Shown here piece after piece: positions 13,201 to 25,358 of a DNA stretch of 64,000 nucleotides; within the stretch, counting starts at the first letter, position 1; each line of letters starts with the position of its first letter. Location of the stretch: positions 16,120,001 to 16,184,000 of the forward strand of contig NC_079884.1 in NCBI RefSeq assembly GCF_029227915.1. Reading direction: 5' to 3'. The translations under genes were made by a program, and so were the position numbers. The notes beneath the pieces are model-generated. The model did no database searches and was not told the DNA's origin. It saw only the letters and a program-made list of their open reading frames with translations. The stretch is from Hydractinia symbiolongicarpus. Its lineage: Eukaryota > Cnidaria > Hydrozoa > Anthoathecata > Hydractiniidae.

Positions 13201-16200
13201 CATATTTAAGACAAGTTATTGTTGTTGTTTTTTTGTAAGAATTTAATAATGTTTTCGTGTGTATCGAACACCTTTTGTAACATGTTTAAATAAGGAACTT
13301 TGTTACTGGGAGAGCAAAAAATAGGGCAGATCTCCCCAGAGAAAATCAGGAATTTTTAACCTTGACGCAAGGTGGACACTCCGTCGTAGGTGCACTGTTT
13401 TTAGATTACTCACTTGTTTATATTATATATATTGTTTCAAGATACTGGTATCAACAGAAGATTGGAAACACTTCTTCGTAACGAAAAAGAGAACTTCAGA
13501 ATTTTAAGCGAGGCTGTAAGTACTTGCTATTTTTTCAGTTTTAGTTATTCTAAAAAATTAAACACTATGGCAAGTAAACTGCATGGGTTTGGTTGACCAC
13601 GTGTACAATAGATCCATTCGTCTGACGTTTTTGGATGTTCAAACATTGATTAAATGTTACAATTAAAGTAGGCTGAAAATGTCATCAAATAAATTGTAGG
13701 TGCAAGACCTTGGTGGTATCCCTTCAATGTTGAAGTCCAACGATCTGTCAAATACAATTCCTGATGAGAAGGTACAATAATACAGCTAAATTTCTGCCAT
13801 CACAAACATTCTGCATAAAGGAGAAAACAATTTTGCATATTTTCATGCTTTTTACTTCTGATAAAAGGATTTAGTAGTTATTTAAACTTTTTTTGCTCAT
13901 GTGTGCTATATATAGTTTATTACATTTGGGAAATTTTTGTCTTATGTTTGTACAGGTTGTCATTACATATGTTTCATATTTGTGTGCTCGTCTTCTGAAT
14001 CTACGTGCTGAAACACAAGCTGCTCGCAAAATACAGCTAGCATGGCGAAAATATAGATTCCAGAAAAATAAAAGGATGTTCCAGGTATTCGCTGTTTTTA
14101 ACTCATTTTACTTATTTTAAAATTTCCAGTGGTAAAACTTTCTAGTAATCTCGTCACACTAACCTTTCGCTAGAAAAGTCTTTTTCTCAGAGGAAAGGTT
14201 TGTCCAATTAGAGAAATATCATATTTAACTCCACTGTTTTATAGGCATATGATGTGGCAGCCACCAAGATACAGGTGAGTGTTTCTAATAACGAACGCTA
14301 TACACCTTCACATGTTGTAGTATAAGTCACCCTGTTCCAGGCATTAACACCTATGTGCAAAAATGCAATTAAAATTCATCAAAAGAAACGTCCCTTTATT
14401 AACAAAGGTGGACAAAAATGAAAAATAAACAGGCTAACTTTGAAATTTTGTACGTCCTGTTGGCAGAAAAATTCAGCAGGTGAAGTAGCTGGGTGAAGTG
14501 CGTCATTTTTATCACCGTTTGTCAACCATGTTTGATTGTCAAGCATTATAGCAATGAGTAATGATTTGTATGCGCTAACTGAACGTTCCTCGTTTATTAC
14601 ATAGGACTCATTTATTACGTAGGAAAAGATCGCTCACCCTTTTGTTCAGAAATATGTTTTTGCCTCTTAATGACAACCTTATGCTGCTTTAAGATAAAAT
14701 AGATTCTTCACAAAAAAGTAAATCCAGTGTAATGTTTTCCAACCTTCACGATATTTCTTATTCACGTATTTTAGGCTTGCTTTCGAGGTTTTACATGTCG
14801 CATGGATTATTATTTCATGCGAGAATGTATCATTATTTGCCAATCCATCGCTCGAAGATGGCTCGTGCTTAATAATTTGCACACGCATCATTATGCTGCC
14901 TTGTTAATACAATCTGCTTACCGAAGTTACATAAAAAGTTCAGAGACCAGGTTTGTGTTACTTTTTAAAAATTATTTTGGTCTGTGTTATTAGTGATATG
15001 TTTATATTGTTGAATTATTTTTGGATGTAACCTGTATTACGCCCTGAGTTTGCTAGAAAGTTGGCTTTATGAAAGGTCTAAAAAAAACTGATTTTTTTAT
15101 TCACAATCTTTTACGTGTACCAAAATAGTTAAGGGGGGGTTCTTCTGTTTATAGATACCTGTTTCTTCAATTGAAATCTTCTGCTATTGTAATTCAAAGA
15201 GCTTATCGGATGTACAGAAAAGAAAAAGCTTTAGAAAGAATTTTTGCTGCCACTCGGATTCAATCTGCATGGAGAAACTACAAAAAGCAGCAAGAATTTA
15301 TTAAACAACACTATGCTGCAGTCAAATTGCAATCTTTTGTGAGGATGATGGTTCAAAGAAAAAGTTATCAGAGAAAACGGCTCGCTGTTGAGATCATACA
15401 GCGACAATTTCGAGCATACCTTCTCGCCAAGGAGTGTAGATTGAAGTTTATTATCATCCGTACTTGCGTTTCTAAAATACAAGCTTTCTGGAGAAGTACA
15501 CTTGTTTTTAAGAAACAGAGAAACAAGTACTTAGCAATTTTGACAGCTGCCCAAAAAATTCAGTGTTTGTATAGAACTACTGTTTGTGCGCGAAGTTACA
15601 ATCGTACGAAATTGTCTATCGTTGTTATTCAAAGGAAATGGCGTGCTATTCTTAAAGGTCGAATGGTACAAACGCAATATAGACGGATGAAGGAAGCTGC
15701 GGTCGAGATACAAGCATGGTTTAGGTCTTGGTTTGTTCGAAAGGAACTGAATAAAAAAGTGGATGCTGCTGTTTTGATTCAAGCATGTTGGAGAAACAAG
15801 AAAGAAAGAGAAAGAATTGAAAAGGAGTATGTGAAAATAAGAAATGCAACTTTGTGTATACAAACCACCTGGAGAATGCATATTGCAAGAAAAAATTATT
15901 CGATGAAAAGAATGGCCGCAACCAAACTTCAATGTTGGTACATCTCAGTTAAGAATATGGAAAAAAAGAGGCACATGTATCTCTATACGAAAAAAATGGT
16001 GACCTTCATGCAATCATGCGTTCGCAGAAATAATGCAAGAGTGCAGTACAACAAAATAGTTCATAGTGCTGTTGCAATACAGCAAAGTTGGCGAGCTTTG
16101 TTTTTGTCACGAAAGGAAAGAGATTGCTACCTGAAAACCAAATGTAAAGTAATCTACATCCAAAGCTTTGTCAGGATGTATCAAGCTCGTAGAAATTTCT

Positions 16201-19200
16201 TATCGAAGAGATCTGCTGCGCTTAAAATACAAGCTGTGTCTAAAATGTTAGCTTGCAAGAAAGAGTATCGACAAAAAAGAACAGCAATAATAAAAATTCA
16301 GAGCTTTATGAGGATGAAACGTTGTCAGGTGGAATACATGAAAATGAGAAAATGTACAGTGATGCTTCAGGCTAATGTTCGAAGAAAGAATGAAAGAACT
16401 TATTTCTTATTGTGCAAAAATGCTGCAATAAAGATTCAATCAAATTACCGTCGATATGTAGATCAGAATAACTTCTGCGTAATGAAGCAAGCTGCTATTC
16501 TGATACAAGCCACTCTGCGAATGTCTGCTGCTAGGAAGTCCTACATTCAACTTCGAAATTCTGCTATCCGTTTGCAATCTATAGTGAGAATGTGGCTGGT
16601 TAGGAGTAATTATACAGCTAAAAGAAGAGCTGCAATGTATATTAAATCTTTCTATAAGATGTGGAGGCAAAGATGTTGCTACATTTCGCAAAAAAACGCT
16701 GCAATGATATTGCAATCTGTAATTAGAATGCATTTGGCAAAAAAGAATTTTTATAACTTTAGAAGAGCCATTATAAAGGTTCAATCTCTGTGTCGTATGT
16801 ATCATGCAAGAGAGAAATTTTTAAGACTTCGTCAAGCGTCTATCAAAATACAAGCTATGTGCAGGAGGTTTGTTGTCAGAAAAAATTGTCTTATCCAAAT
16901 TCAGGCAGCAAAAAAGATCCAGTTTTTTTACAGGATGTACCTTGCAAGAAAGCTATTTATTGAACAAAACCAAGCAGCTACTCGAATTCAGTCAACGTAT
17001 CGAATAAGCAGAGCAAAGCGTAATCTGTTGGTTGAGAAGAGATCTATTGTTTGCCTCCAATCGCTCTGCAGAATGTATTTGTCGCGTAAACATTTCTTGA
17101 AAACCAAACAAGCAGTCGTTAGAATACAAGCCACTTTAAGAATGTATTACAGTCGTTCTAAATTCGATAGATATAGACAGGCAATCGTGAAATTACAGTC
17201 CATATCTAGAATGAACTTTTGCCGAAAGAAGTTTAGGAATCAGAGACTTGCAGCGTTGAAGATACAGGCATACTACAAGATGAAATTGGGTCGAAAGTGC
17301 TTCCTAAAACAAAAAAACGCATGCATAAAAATACAAGCGCATTTTCGCCGACATCTGATTCAGTCAAAATTTTGCAACATTAAAAGCTCCGCTATTACTA
17401 TACAATCTGTCTTTAGAATGTACATGGCGCGAAAAACATACTCAACCCTTTTACTCGCTGTTGTGAAATTGCAAGCCACATTTAAAATGTTTACTGATAG
17501 ACAGTGTTTTATTCGGAAACAGCGAGCTGTATTAAAGATACAATCTCTTTTCCAGAGATATGTTGAACGTAAGATGAAACACATGATTGCTGCGAAGATT
17601 CAAGCTCAATGGAAGGGTTATATGATACGTCGACGATATATTGCTTTAAGAAATAATGCGATCAAACTGCAAGCTACCTGGAGGATGTATCACGTTCGAT
17701 GTGCTTTTCAAGAGAAGCGAAATGCTGCTGCAAAGATTCTGACGTTCTATAGAGCGTATAAGCTGAAATGTTTGAGAAGAACTCGCGCTGCTGTAAAAAT
17801 ACAATCATTTATGAGAATGATTCTGAGACGAAAAAAAGTAGAAAGGGAGAGATCGATCATTTTTTTGCAAAGTTACTTTCGTATGCACATATATAGATTG
17901 GTTTTTGTAAAGAAGAAATGTGCTGTTATAAAAATCCAGTCAGTTTATAGAATGTATCGGGATCGCGTTGATGCAAGTAATACTTTGCATGCTGCTGTAA
18001 CGATACAAAAATCTTACCGCCTATATGCTGCGAGAAAAAATTACATACGTGTAAAACAGGCTGTAACAGTAATTCAATCGTTTTTCCGTATGTGTTTAAA
18101 AAGAAAATGTTACAGAAGAAAAAAAGAAGCTGTGATATCATTGCAATCTTTGTGGAGGACGCACAAATGTAAGATTTTATATCAACAACAGCGCGAGGCT
18201 ATAATAAAAATACAAAGTATTCTTCGAATGTCTTTGTCGTATCGATCGTTCAAGCAGCAGAAACAAGCTGTTGTGAAGCTGCAAGCATTTGCACGTATGT
18301 TGATGTTGAGAACTAAACATAGGACTGTGAAGTTAGCTGCACTGTGTATCCAAGTCTGGTGGCGTGATCAGAACATGAAGAAGATCGCAAAACTGGAGGA
18401 GGTAGCTGCTACGAAGATTAAAGCCACGTTTAAGATGTATAAATGTAGACGCGCCTTCTTACGACTTAATCTTGCTGCAGCAACAATCCAAGCTGTGTAC
18501 AGAATGCACGTTCAACATACACTCAATGTGAAACAAATTGTGGCTTCTACAAAAATACAGACATGGTTTCGAATGTTGGACAACAAACAAAAGTATCTTG
18601 GCTACAGAAATGCAGCCGTTATCATTCAGAGAAGATATCGCGCTTATTCCTTAGCTTCCTCGGTTTATTTAAAATATCACGTAATGCGTGGTGCTATTAT
18701 CACAATTCAGGCATTGGCTCGTGGATATCTCCTACGCAGAGAGATAAAGGAAAAGTTACGCTCTATCCTACTAATTCAGTCTTACTGTAGAATGTTTCAA
18801 CAGCGAAAGAAGTTCATTGAGATCAAAACCCGTGTTGTGGTGTGTCAAAAGTATGCGAGAAGGGGGTTGGCGGTCAGACGATACAACCGGTTTAAATCGC
18901 TGGTGATTGCAATTCAGTCCTGTTACCGGCGTACACAGGCGCAAAAGCAGTTAAAACAACTTCAGTTAGAGAAAAATGCAGCTGTTTTGATTCAGTCACT
19001 TGTAAGAATGGCTCTCGCGAGAAGACAGTATGTTTTGTTGGCTAGAAAAGTAGAAGAAGAAATGTTAAGAGAAAGATCATCAGTTTCCATTCAAGCAACA
19101 TGGAGGATGTATTATCAAAAAGCCAAGTACGAAAAAACATACCACGCGTTGTGTCTTATCCAAAGCACGGTGAAAGGCTATCAACAACGTCGCCGATACT

Positions 19201-22200
19201 TGATTACCTTGGCTAAAATTACTTTTATCCAAAGATGGTATCGGTCAAACCTAATAGCTCAGCTGGAACGGGAATTATTTTTAAAAATGAGGACAAGTGC
19301 TGTTGTTGTTCAATCGGTTTGGAGGTCGTGTTTGAAGCGTAAAAAGTATTGCCTGTTATTCAGGTCGACTGCTATAATTCAAAAGTGGTGGAGAAAACAG
19401 CGAAATAATCGTAGAGACAACGAAGAGAAGGCTAGCATTCTCATCCAAAAATCGTACAGGAAGTATGCGTTGAGAAGGAAACGCTTGGTAACATCTGCAA
19501 ATACGATCATTTCATATTATAAAATGTGGTGCGTTAAAGCTGAGTATGCTAGAATAAGACAGGCATCAATACTTATTCAAAGAAATTGGAATTACTACCA
19601 GAGCAGAAAAAAATATCAACTCTCAGTGACGTCAGCGTTATATATTCAGAGATGGTACCGCAGCATTTGCGAGAAGCGAGCATCTAGAGCGGAATTGGCT
19701 ATTAAAATCACTGCAGCTCTTACAATACAGATGTGTTATAGGAAATTTAGATTTCGTCAAACAGTACTGTGCAGACTGAAAACTTTCGTTCAACAAAATA
19801 ACGCTGCAGGAAAAATTCAATCAGCATATCGTAGCTATCGTGTGATGAAATGTTCACGTGAGCAGTACCTTAACTTTTTGTCTGGCATTATCCTTCTTCA
19901 AAAGCACGTACGTTTATTCTTAAAGAGAAGAGAACAAGGGAAGATGGAGAATGCAGCACGTGCAATTCAAACATGTTATTCGATCTTTAGGAGGCGAAAA
20001 CAGTTGGAGGTTTGTTTTTATATAGTATATTATTTTTTAGTAAGTTTTAAGTTTTAATTCGCATGTTTAACCGACAAGTACCGCTAAGAGTATTTCTCGA
20101 TCTCTAAAGCGTGAAAATATGCTGTAATACAACCGTGCGAAATAAGTGGGTCTTTGTACCAACTACACGTGTTGACTTGGACGCTGTGAGATCAATCCCT
20201 TAAATTTTGTTCTCAATTTAGGAATACAATGAAGCCAGAAAAAGGGTAATAAAATCGTTTTCAGATTCTGCAAAATTATGTTTATCCGTATTGAAAATAC
20301 AAAGGTGGAGGAGAGCTTTTGTGCACCAAATGCAAGAAAGATATCTTCAAAGGAGAGTTAATGCTGCGCTCACTATTCAGGTAAGAGCAAAGTTTTGTGG
20401 AGTATTCTGCTTTCATGACATCTCAATTTTAAAGAAGAATTTGGTGAGTGAAACTTTGAAATCATTCTCACGTGCCGCGTGTCAACTTTTTTTTAAAATT
20501 ACACATCAACTCTCAGGTTTTATGATACAACATTCTTGTTGTATCATTCTTGTTATTGACTTTAAATCCTTCAATTCTTCCTTTCATACTTTTATATATT
20601 CATAGAAGTTCAGGCCACACCCCTAAATTCTCCTTAATATCCTTACTTTTTTCCTCTATTTCAAGAGTGGATATTCTAATTCGAGTGCGTGCTTTGTCGA
20701 CCGTTTTGCCTTTTTTTTTGTAAAATTTTGAAATGCATAAAATGTAAAAATGACATTTCCGTGAATTTTCCACGTATACTATCGCTCTATTTTTGTGTTA
20801 AAACTTCGTTTAGTCTTTCTGGCGTGGTTTTCTCGTGCGCCGTATGGTGAAAGATAAACGAATCACAGCTGCCAGACATCGTATAGATGTTGCTAACCAA
20901 AATGTTACGGAACCGATGAAATTATGCAATCGTACAAAATCAGCGCTGGACTATTTGTTGCACGTGAAAAATTTATCGACAGTTCACGACGCATTACGAC
21001 ATCTCGGTAAGTTTTTCAGTCATTTGGAAAAATGTTTAAGGCCGGAAAGAATTATCTTAAGTGGTTTATGAAATTTTTGTGGCGGGAAAGATTTCAAGTC
21101 TTGTTAAAAAACTACATCCAAAAATTGCTAATTAAGTCGAGTACTGATGACTATATTTCTTTAAACTAGCCGCGTTTTGAAAACAACCGTATAAAAATAT
21201 TTAAGTACGTCAAAATTCTGTCACGCCGACATTTCTTGCGGTAGATCTGAGACCTTGCGGGGCGTAAAAACCGGAAATATTAGCTTACTGACTATATGAT
21301 CCTGTTTAATTAGTTTTTTACGTTCAATATAGCAGCTTTTTTATCAGATATATTTGTACGTGAGATCTTCTCTCCAGTTAAAAAAAAGCGTTCGTCTAAA
21401 ATCATACCTTTGTTGCAAACGTGTGAGCGTTTTTATTTCGGTCAACAACAAACTGACAAGATAATTTTTCACCTGGTTACGTTGCAATAAAAAGTTATAA
21501 AAAGTGACCAAATTTTGACATAGTAACTAACATTTTTTACCGGCCAAAATTTTTTACTAACTTTGGTTACTGGTCAACGATTTTTTCCGACTTTATTTTT
21601 TGCCGACCAACTTTTCTTTTTTACAGTGACTAATAGATTTGAGGATTAAAATTTTTACCGACCTTTTTTGCCGTCTTATTTTTTACCGATCAGATGGTTT
21701 TTTGTCTACATATAGCTGTTTCGTTTCTTCTTCGTGTTCTGCTGTATTTGCGGTGGATCATGGTCTGTGTTGAAAAAAGTTTTTTATATGTGATGCTAAT
21801 TTAGATGTGGTAACTGTTTTGTCTTTCAAATGTTGCGAACGAGTTGTACAAGACAACGTGCTTCCAGTCATCTTCAAGATTATACGTCATGGAAACAGAA
21901 GTTTACCTTGGGTTTCAATCAAGCAAGTCGCGTTCAGTATTTTATTGAACGTTGCTAAAGTATGTTATTAATTAACCTAAAAATATGAAAGGTGGTTGAG
22001 TGACAGTTTTAGTAGGGAAACGTTAAATTTCTTTTCGTGTATTTAGTTCTTCATCCTTTGCTTTTAAGTGCAACAATTATTTTCAAGGAAGACTGTTGAC
22101 TGACTTAAAAACACACACATAAATTGCCCTAGAAAATGTTAGTAAATATATGAAATCCAAAGTTTGATTTTGTCATTGCGATTGCTAAGAAAGAATTTTA

Positions 22201-23429
22201 AAAAGTCAAAAGTGTGAGTTTCGAAAACCCCAGAATCAACAGGGTTCCCACGCCTCCTCAAATCTCCTCAATTTCAAAAGGTCTCCTTAAATGTCCTCAA
22301 TGTTTTTTGAAATTTAGGTTCAAATCTCCTCATAAAATTTTTGACATTTGGTTATTTTTTATATATGCTGCTAGTTTTTATATTATTTATTTTGAATCAC
22401 CACAACCTGTGGTTGTTGTGGCCTGCAAACAATACTTTTTTTCTTGTGTTTGTATTTGAAGCAAAGTTTCTTATCTTTTAAGTTTTCTTAGTTTTTCTTC
22501 TCAAATCTCCTCAATTTTGTTAACAAAAGCTCCTCAAAAATCCCCAATATATCCTCAAATCTTCGCAAATTTTGTTTTGAAAACAGAATGGGAACCCCGA
22601 TCAAATTGTTACGAATAAAGAGTCCTTCGCTCCTTAAATGTCGAATAATATATTTATATATAATGTATAAATAAGCTTGCGTAATTCATCTTTTTTTAGT
22701 GTCCAACCACGTACAGCGCTGTATATCAGGAGGAACGTTCTGTGTCAACCATAGTGGAACAAATGTCTAACTTTCGCGATAAGAAAGCTTTCATCTTTCC
22801 CATGGCTTGCAATCTTCTCACTGTTCTTTGTAACGACGAGACTATCAAAAACGTAAGTGGTGATAAATTTGCTTTCTACTGTGATTACTCTTGGTAACCT
22901 ATCAATATGAACATTTTATGTTCTTTCATTTCCCAATTATACTGAAAATTTTTCCGTGTTCCATAAAATATACACATTTCTACACTTGTTCTTTTCTCAG
23001 AATCTCCTAAACCTCTTGTATAAAATTACATTTGGAAACACTTTATACCCATTCTCAACCACATTTGTTTTAATAAAATTGGTCTAAAAAAGAAAAGTAA
23101 TAATTGACGTAAAAACGGGAATGTTAAAAAATTCGCAAAAAACAACAGTTCTATCTACAAGTTGTGTTTTCCAAACAATTATCAGCACAAAACAGTGACA
23201 ATCCTTTTTTTTTCAGTGCCTTGTCAACAATAAAACAGCAGTGGAGAAAATTCGCAGTTTTTATAGGCTCTCACAGCGTGCGCAAAAACTCAACCAACAA
23301 AGAGATTTAACGAAAGCAAAAGAGCTGCACTATTCTCAGACAGCTTGGCATCGCAGGGCAAGCTTTATTAATTCTAAAGATGCTTACTCAGCAATACATA
23401 TGCTCGCAAACAAGTTGAATTTACTGTAG
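4217..23429 (+). CDS. ASPM: ASPM (abnormal spindle) orthologue, 26-exon gene
   Basis: Spindle-pole protein that binds microtubule minus ends and, through IQ motifs, calmodulin. My exon model: 4217-4678, 7618-8086, 8240-8377, 8453-8524, 8954-9178, 9294-9361, 9583-9724, 10350-10480, 10721-10825, 11188-11258, 11333-11408, 11519-11582, 11676-11749, 12045-12266, 12627-12816, 13442-13515, 13700-13771, 13956-14084, 14246-14275, 14775-14950, 15155-20009, 20222-20380, 20814-21006, 21806-21959, 22700-22852, 23217-23429. Phases agree throughout and the sum is about 2,905 residues (human about 3,477). Domains in order: N-terminal ASH domain in exon 1; the conserved block [12 protein letters not shown] in exon 3; two calponin-homology domains in exons 7-18 (for example [36 protein letters not shown]); IQ repeats from exon 18 onward; ARM-like C-terminal region in exons 23-26 ([23 protein letters not shown]). 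An AATAAA lies at 23651. Individual boundaries may shift by a few bases. Confidence 0.93.
5128..5345 (+). repeat. Degenerate tandem repeat in ASPM intron 1
   Basis: A unit of about 63-66 bases, starting near ATAAGC and containing GATTATG and AATAATAT-like blocks, occurs just over three times in a row with many substitutions. The recurring landmarks TACATAAGC and CTGATTATG make the register visible. Non-coding. Confidence 0.6.
5448..5643 (+). mobile_element. LINE (non-LTR retrotransposon) 3-prime end, copy 1
   Basis: The 3-prime end of a non-LTR retrotransposon in ASPM intron 1, ending in an (ATG)n microsatellite at 5623-5643. It is almost identical to the copy on the opposite strand at 56199-56398. 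That copy still encodes the typical reverse-transcriptase C-terminus ([23 protein letters not shown]). This copy is 5-prime truncated to about 195 bases and has no intact frame. Confidence 0.75.
15155..20009 (+). other. ASPM: Giant ASPM exon encoding the IQ-repeat array
   Basis: One uninterrupted exon of about 4.86 kb, bounded by an acceptor (tttatag) and a donor (GGAG then gtttgt). It encodes some 1,618 residues of tandem IQ units spaced about 23-24 residues apart, with cores such as AAIKIQS-RMYxxRKxF. By length this is several dozen IQ motifs, expected to form a long calmodulin-binding helix. The human gene likewise packs most IQ motifs into one very large exon (exon 18, about 4.7 kb), so this exon layout seems ancient. 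Antisense open frames in this stretch are by-products of the repeats. Confidence 0.9.
22240..22599. mobile_element. Short non-autonomous DNA transposon in an ASPM intron
   Basis: A 360-base block starting CAGGGTTCCCAC and ending TGGGAACCCCG, which are imperfect terminal inverted repeats. It is flanked on both sides by ATCAA (22235-22239 and 22600-22604), a likely target-site duplication. The interior is full of short TCCTCAAATCTCC-like strings and has no coding capacity. It lies in the intron between exons 24 and 25 of ASPM. The superfamily is uncertain. Confidence 0.6.
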
Positions 23430-24199
23430 ATCGTGTTTGTATCTAGCGTTTCGTTTTATAGTAATATATTCTAAGTTCTTTTTCGGCTTCTAACCCACCG
23501 AAAATTAAGCAAAACGCACCCTATAACGAGGAATATTATTTAACTTAAGATTTACTCACAAGCTAGCTCTAGTCATCTTTATCATAACTTTCTGACTTTT
23601 TTCGCTAAAAATGCTTTGGAAAAAAAAGGGATTTTGAAATTTGTGAAGCCAATAAATTATAGCATTCCTTTTCGCAACTTGTATCCTTTTCTTGGGATGT
23701 AGTTTATATGATGTATTGTTGTGGTGCGTATTTTAAATGTGATTTTACTTTTATCTTGATTTATCTGTATAAATGAATTTTTTATTACAAAATGTCGCTT
23801 TTTCGATGTTGTATGTATAACATGATCAGCACTGTCCTGAATTTTTGTTCCGTAATGTCTTGCGATACCGCAAAACTTTTATGTCCTAGATTGTTCAGAA
23901 TTTCAATAAAAAACATTTCATTAACAGTGTCTATCTATTTTCTTATATTAAAATATATGCGTGGGAAAAACTAGCACGTGCGGTATATTTTCACCGACTT
24001 TGTTTTCCACAGAATACGGCGCTAGTAATTTTTTATTGTTAGCTTGATGGTAACCTATTTTAAAAAGACTAACCATGATTGTTCATCATATTGTCAAAAA
24101 GTCGGAATTATTAACGATTGCGTTGAATATTCAGAATTTTAAATCAAAGTATTAAAAGTCGGGGGAAAATAAATAAACACATTTTTCACTCGTTTAAGC

Positions 24200-24229
24200 T
24201 TTGGTCTCAAGTTAATACTTGAGACCAAA
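24200..24229. repeat. Perfect 13-bp inverted repeat with 4-base loop
   Basis: TTTGGTCTCAAGT at 24200-24212 and ACTTGAGACCAAA at 24217-24229 are exact reverse complements around TAAT. It may be a relic of a small foldback element or mark an old insertion edge about 400 bases left of Polinton 1. Confidence 0.7.
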
Positions 24230-24455
24230 CCAGATCGTCACGGAACAAAAATATGCTTACAATTAACAAAATAGAAAAAAAATTTATCGACCAATCGAGT
24301 AGTAGCAAGGAATGAAGTGGTTTTGACCTCCTTTGGCACCTTTACCCCCTCAAAACCTTGCCTCCTCCACCGCCACCCCAGCCCTACCCTTCCAAAATCG
24401 GTAAATCCGACGGCATCCGAAAATAATTCCGATAAATTCCGATCCCCGATAAAAT

Positions 24456-24518
24456 CTAACGCATGCGCACACGCCGAAAGTAATAATGCTGATATCAACA
24501 AAAACTAACGCATGCGCA
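24456..24518. repeat. Duplicated 14-base motif with palindromic GCATGC core
   Basis: CTAACGCATGCGCA occurs at 24456-24469 and again at 24505-24518, 49 bases apart. The core resembles an NRF1-type site, but no promoter is evident beside it, so the meaning is unclear. Confidence 0.5.
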
Positions 24519-24632
24519 ATGAGTAGGTGTGTCCCTTACTCGACCGTGCTATTTGAGGCTACACATGGATACACATTGTGAAGGATCATTTAGAGACCTA
24601 GGAAATGTGTACCAGGGCGGTTCAAGAGTGTC

Positions 24633-24674
24633 TCTCCAGTGTCTCGATCACACCTTCGATCGAGACACTGGAGA
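24633..24674. terminator. Hairpin, 17-bp perfect stem (element 1, left)
   Basis: TCTCCAGTGTCTCGATC (24633-24649) pairs exactly with 24658-24674 around an 8-base loop. It lies just beyond the 3-prime end of the leftmost minus-strand gene of element 1, next to a second hairpin. Role as a 3-prime-end or termination signal is inferred. Confidence 0.6.
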
Positions 24675-24677
24675 AGT

Positions 24678-24707
24678 TGTCTAGTATGTTATGTAATATA
24701 CTAGACA
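24678..24707. terminator. Hairpin, 10-bp stem overlapping a stop codon (element 1)
   Basis: TGTCTAGTAT (24678-24687) pairs with ATACTAGACA (24698-24707). A TAG at 24701-24703, in the frame homologous to the C-terminus of the element 2 gene, sits inside the right arm. Element 2 has a hairpin with a related CTAGTGT core at the matching place (59708-59737). Confidence 0.6.
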
Positions 24708-25358
24708 CCATAAGCCGGGGGCTCATCTAAGCTTACATGTTGAACAGATTGAAGTTTTTTCATAAGCTCCTGCTTGCTTTCTTCACGCCCCTTCCGACCA
24801 GCCGCTGTCGCTCCCGATCATTAAGCGAATCTACGATCTTTCTGGTTCGTTGACGTATTTTCTCCTTGAGTAGCATATAGCGTTGCTTTTCCTGCGTAAT
24901 CAAGCTGAATTCACTCCCTTCTACTACTCCATTCTCCAAGGATCTACTGATAAGGTCGACAACAGAGTTAAGTTTGGTCTCTGCCAGCAGCCTGATGCTT
25001 TCGCGCTTCTTGCTCTTGACATCTAGCCTCTTGCCCGTGTTCCTCAGGCCTGCTTGATCCAATCCCACAGCTATGGTGATGCCCCCCCATAGCCACTTCC
25101 AGGGGTACACCAATACCGGATAGCATACTACCAATACCAACACCCGATGTAATGACACTTACGGCCAGCAGACCATGATCGGTGTATCGAACCCATGCAT
25201 TTTGAACTTTTTAGCGAGCTTGTCCCGCTCTTTGATCTCGTTACGTAGGTACTGTTCAACCTCTTCTATTTTCTTGAGTCTATACACTTGGCTTTCATCA
25301 GCCTCCCCCCATGAGGTGCACTAGGTAAGCTCGGATAAAGCTTAGCAATTTCTGTCAT
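24701..25358 (-). pseudogene. Polinton small hydrophobic protein, frameshifted copy
   Basis: Counterpart of the intact 213-residue gene at 59760-60401. The ATG at 25356-25358 opens a short frame that is lost near 25300; the middle is open at 24760-25158, and the C-terminal frame continues in another register to a TAG at 24701. Kept features are the Gly-rich hydrophobic segment (GGITIAVGLDQAGL) and the charged, probably helical C-terminal half (TKLNSVVDLISRS, EKQRYMLLKEKIRQRTRKIV). Function unknown; the family seems to accompany capsid genes in cnidarian-type Polintons. At least two frame breaks make it a pseudogene. Confidence 0.7.

Larger units (their letters stand above)
23430..24632. other. 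ASPM 3-prime region and intergenic DNA left of Polinton 1
   Basis: AATAAA signals at 23651 and near 23898 could end ASPM transcripts. Further right are a perfect inverted repeat (24200-24229), a C-rich strip near 24330-24390 and a duplicated GCATGCGC-containing motif. No gene is supported. The true left limit of Polinton 1 may lie in here. Confidence 0.5.

Noticed and set aside
15231-19820. Antisense open frames across the ASPM IQ exon
   Set aside because: They follow from low stop density opposite repeated IQ codons and have no protein features or splice logic of their own.
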